Shown here: piece by piece, positions 63,689 through 64,000 of the stretch | How the letters are laid out: each line of letters begins with the position of its first letter | Numbering within the stretch: the stretch's first letter is position 1 | Assembly (NCBI RefSeq): GCF_900095735.1 | Contig: NZ_FNLO01000002.1 | Span: forward strand, 75,626 to 139,625 | DNA from: Chitinasiproducens palmae | GTDB lineage: Bacteria > Pseudomonadota > Gammaproteobacteria > Burkholderiales > Burkholderiaceae | Length of the DNA: 64,000 nucleotides | Direction of reading: 5' to 3' | Program-made: the position numbers and the translations under genes | The notes under the pieces: model-generated | The model's database searches: none | What the model saw: only the letters and a program-made list of their open reading frames with translations | Told to the model about the DNA's origin: nothing

Positions 63689-64000
63689 CGAGCTCGGGCG
63701 GCGACACGCCGTTCGGCGCGGCGCGCGGCGCCGGCGTCAGTCGACGCGGGCGCGAGCGCGGCGACGACGAGAGCGGCATGCGCGGCGTGCAGGCGCTGCA
63801 CGAGGTGCGACGCGTGCAAGCCGATCGTCTCCTTGCCGAGGTCGCACGATGGCAGGCACGGCTACAGCGTCAGCACGAGTCGCGCGCGCTTCTGCGACGC
63901 ATGTTCGAGGACGCCGCGCAAACCGACGAGGGCAGGTTGGTCGGCGCGCTGGCGCGCAACCGGCTGGCGCATCGGCTGCAGTTGTTGTCGCTTCTCGGTC
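63685..64000 (+). CDS. fliJ: FliJ, N-terminal part, truncated by window end
   Basis: The frame from ATG 63685 (overlapping the fliI stop as ATGA) is open to the end of the window, encoding about 105 residues. After a 30-residue Arg/Gly-rich start it is a charged helical segment (VRRVQADRLLAEVARWQARLQ) consistent with the coiled coil of FliJ. Position after fliI supports the call. Confidence 0.8.
   Translation, partial: MTSSGGDTPFGAARGAGVSRRGRERGDDESGMRGVQALHEVRRVQADRLLAEVARWQARLQRQHESRALLRRMFEDAAQTDEGRLVGALARNRLAHRLQLLSLLG

Overview
The window is GC-rich DNA that looks like a Burkholderiaceae (beta-proteobacterial) accessory replicon or variable chromosomal region. Indicators are the gene families and regulators (many LysR/AraC/LacI/MarR regulators, each beside a small catabolic set), a large-subunit HPII catalase, a FecI-FecR-TonB receptor cassette and a second, Flag-2-type flagellar cluster. 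The strong GC bias gives long false antisense reading frames over nearly every gene; these are omitted. No rRNA, tRNA, CRISPR array, insertion sequence or replication origin was recognised.

Layout. 1-4.4 kb: the start of a divergent LysR regulator, a homoserine-dehydrogenase-like/SAF oxidoreductase, an ACS-family MFS importer and a LysE-type exporter. 5-9.8 kb: katE (HPII catalase) facing a large NlpC/P60-like lipoprotein, with a strong terminator and a perfect 19-bp inverted repeat between them. 10.3-15.3 kb: a histidinol-dehydrogenase-family enzyme, a GntP-type permease, an SDR and a LacI regulator, with a perfect 18-bp palindrome as candidate operator. 15.3-19.5 kb: TonB-dependent receptor, FecR and FecI under a Fur-box-like site. 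19.7-22.6 kb: LysE exporter, DUF892 protein and small unknown or stress-like proteins. 22.9-26.9 kb: LysR (MetR-like) regulator and the mesX-mesD pair for folate-independent methionine synthesis. 27-31.8 kb: MFS, SDR/AraC divergent pair and an alpha/beta hydrolase. 32-39 kb: AtoE-type transporter, ornithine-cyclodeaminase-family enzyme and a 1154-residue molybdopterin oxidoreductase fused to a flavin reductase and a 2Fe-2S ferredoxin, divergent from a LysR regulator with a 21-bp palindrome between them. 39-49.5 kb: DUF2000, AraC, DapA-like lyase, MFS, SDR, MarR, bicupin, a second TonB receptor and its AraC regulator. The MFS/SDR and MarR/bicupin promoter regions share a TTATC-N4-GATAA operator.

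49.6-64 kb: a Flag-2-like flagellar export/basal-body cluster. A ToxR-like membrane regulator is followed (reading rightward) by flhA, flhB, fliR, fliQ, fliP, fliN and fliM on the minus strand, then divergently fliE, fliF, fliG, fliH, fliI and a truncated fliJ on the plus strand. The order matches lateral/Flag-2 loci, but the sigma-54 activator gene lafK expected between fliM and fliE is missing; only about 740 non-coding bases lie there.

Intergenic gaps carry many short tandem repeats with 12-16-bp units and perfect inverted repeats, a trait of this genome worth noting. The most unusual items are the all-in-one molybdoenzyme fusion, the MesX/MesD pair, the lafK-less Flag-2 locus with its ToxR-like regulator, and the inferred MarR regulon.
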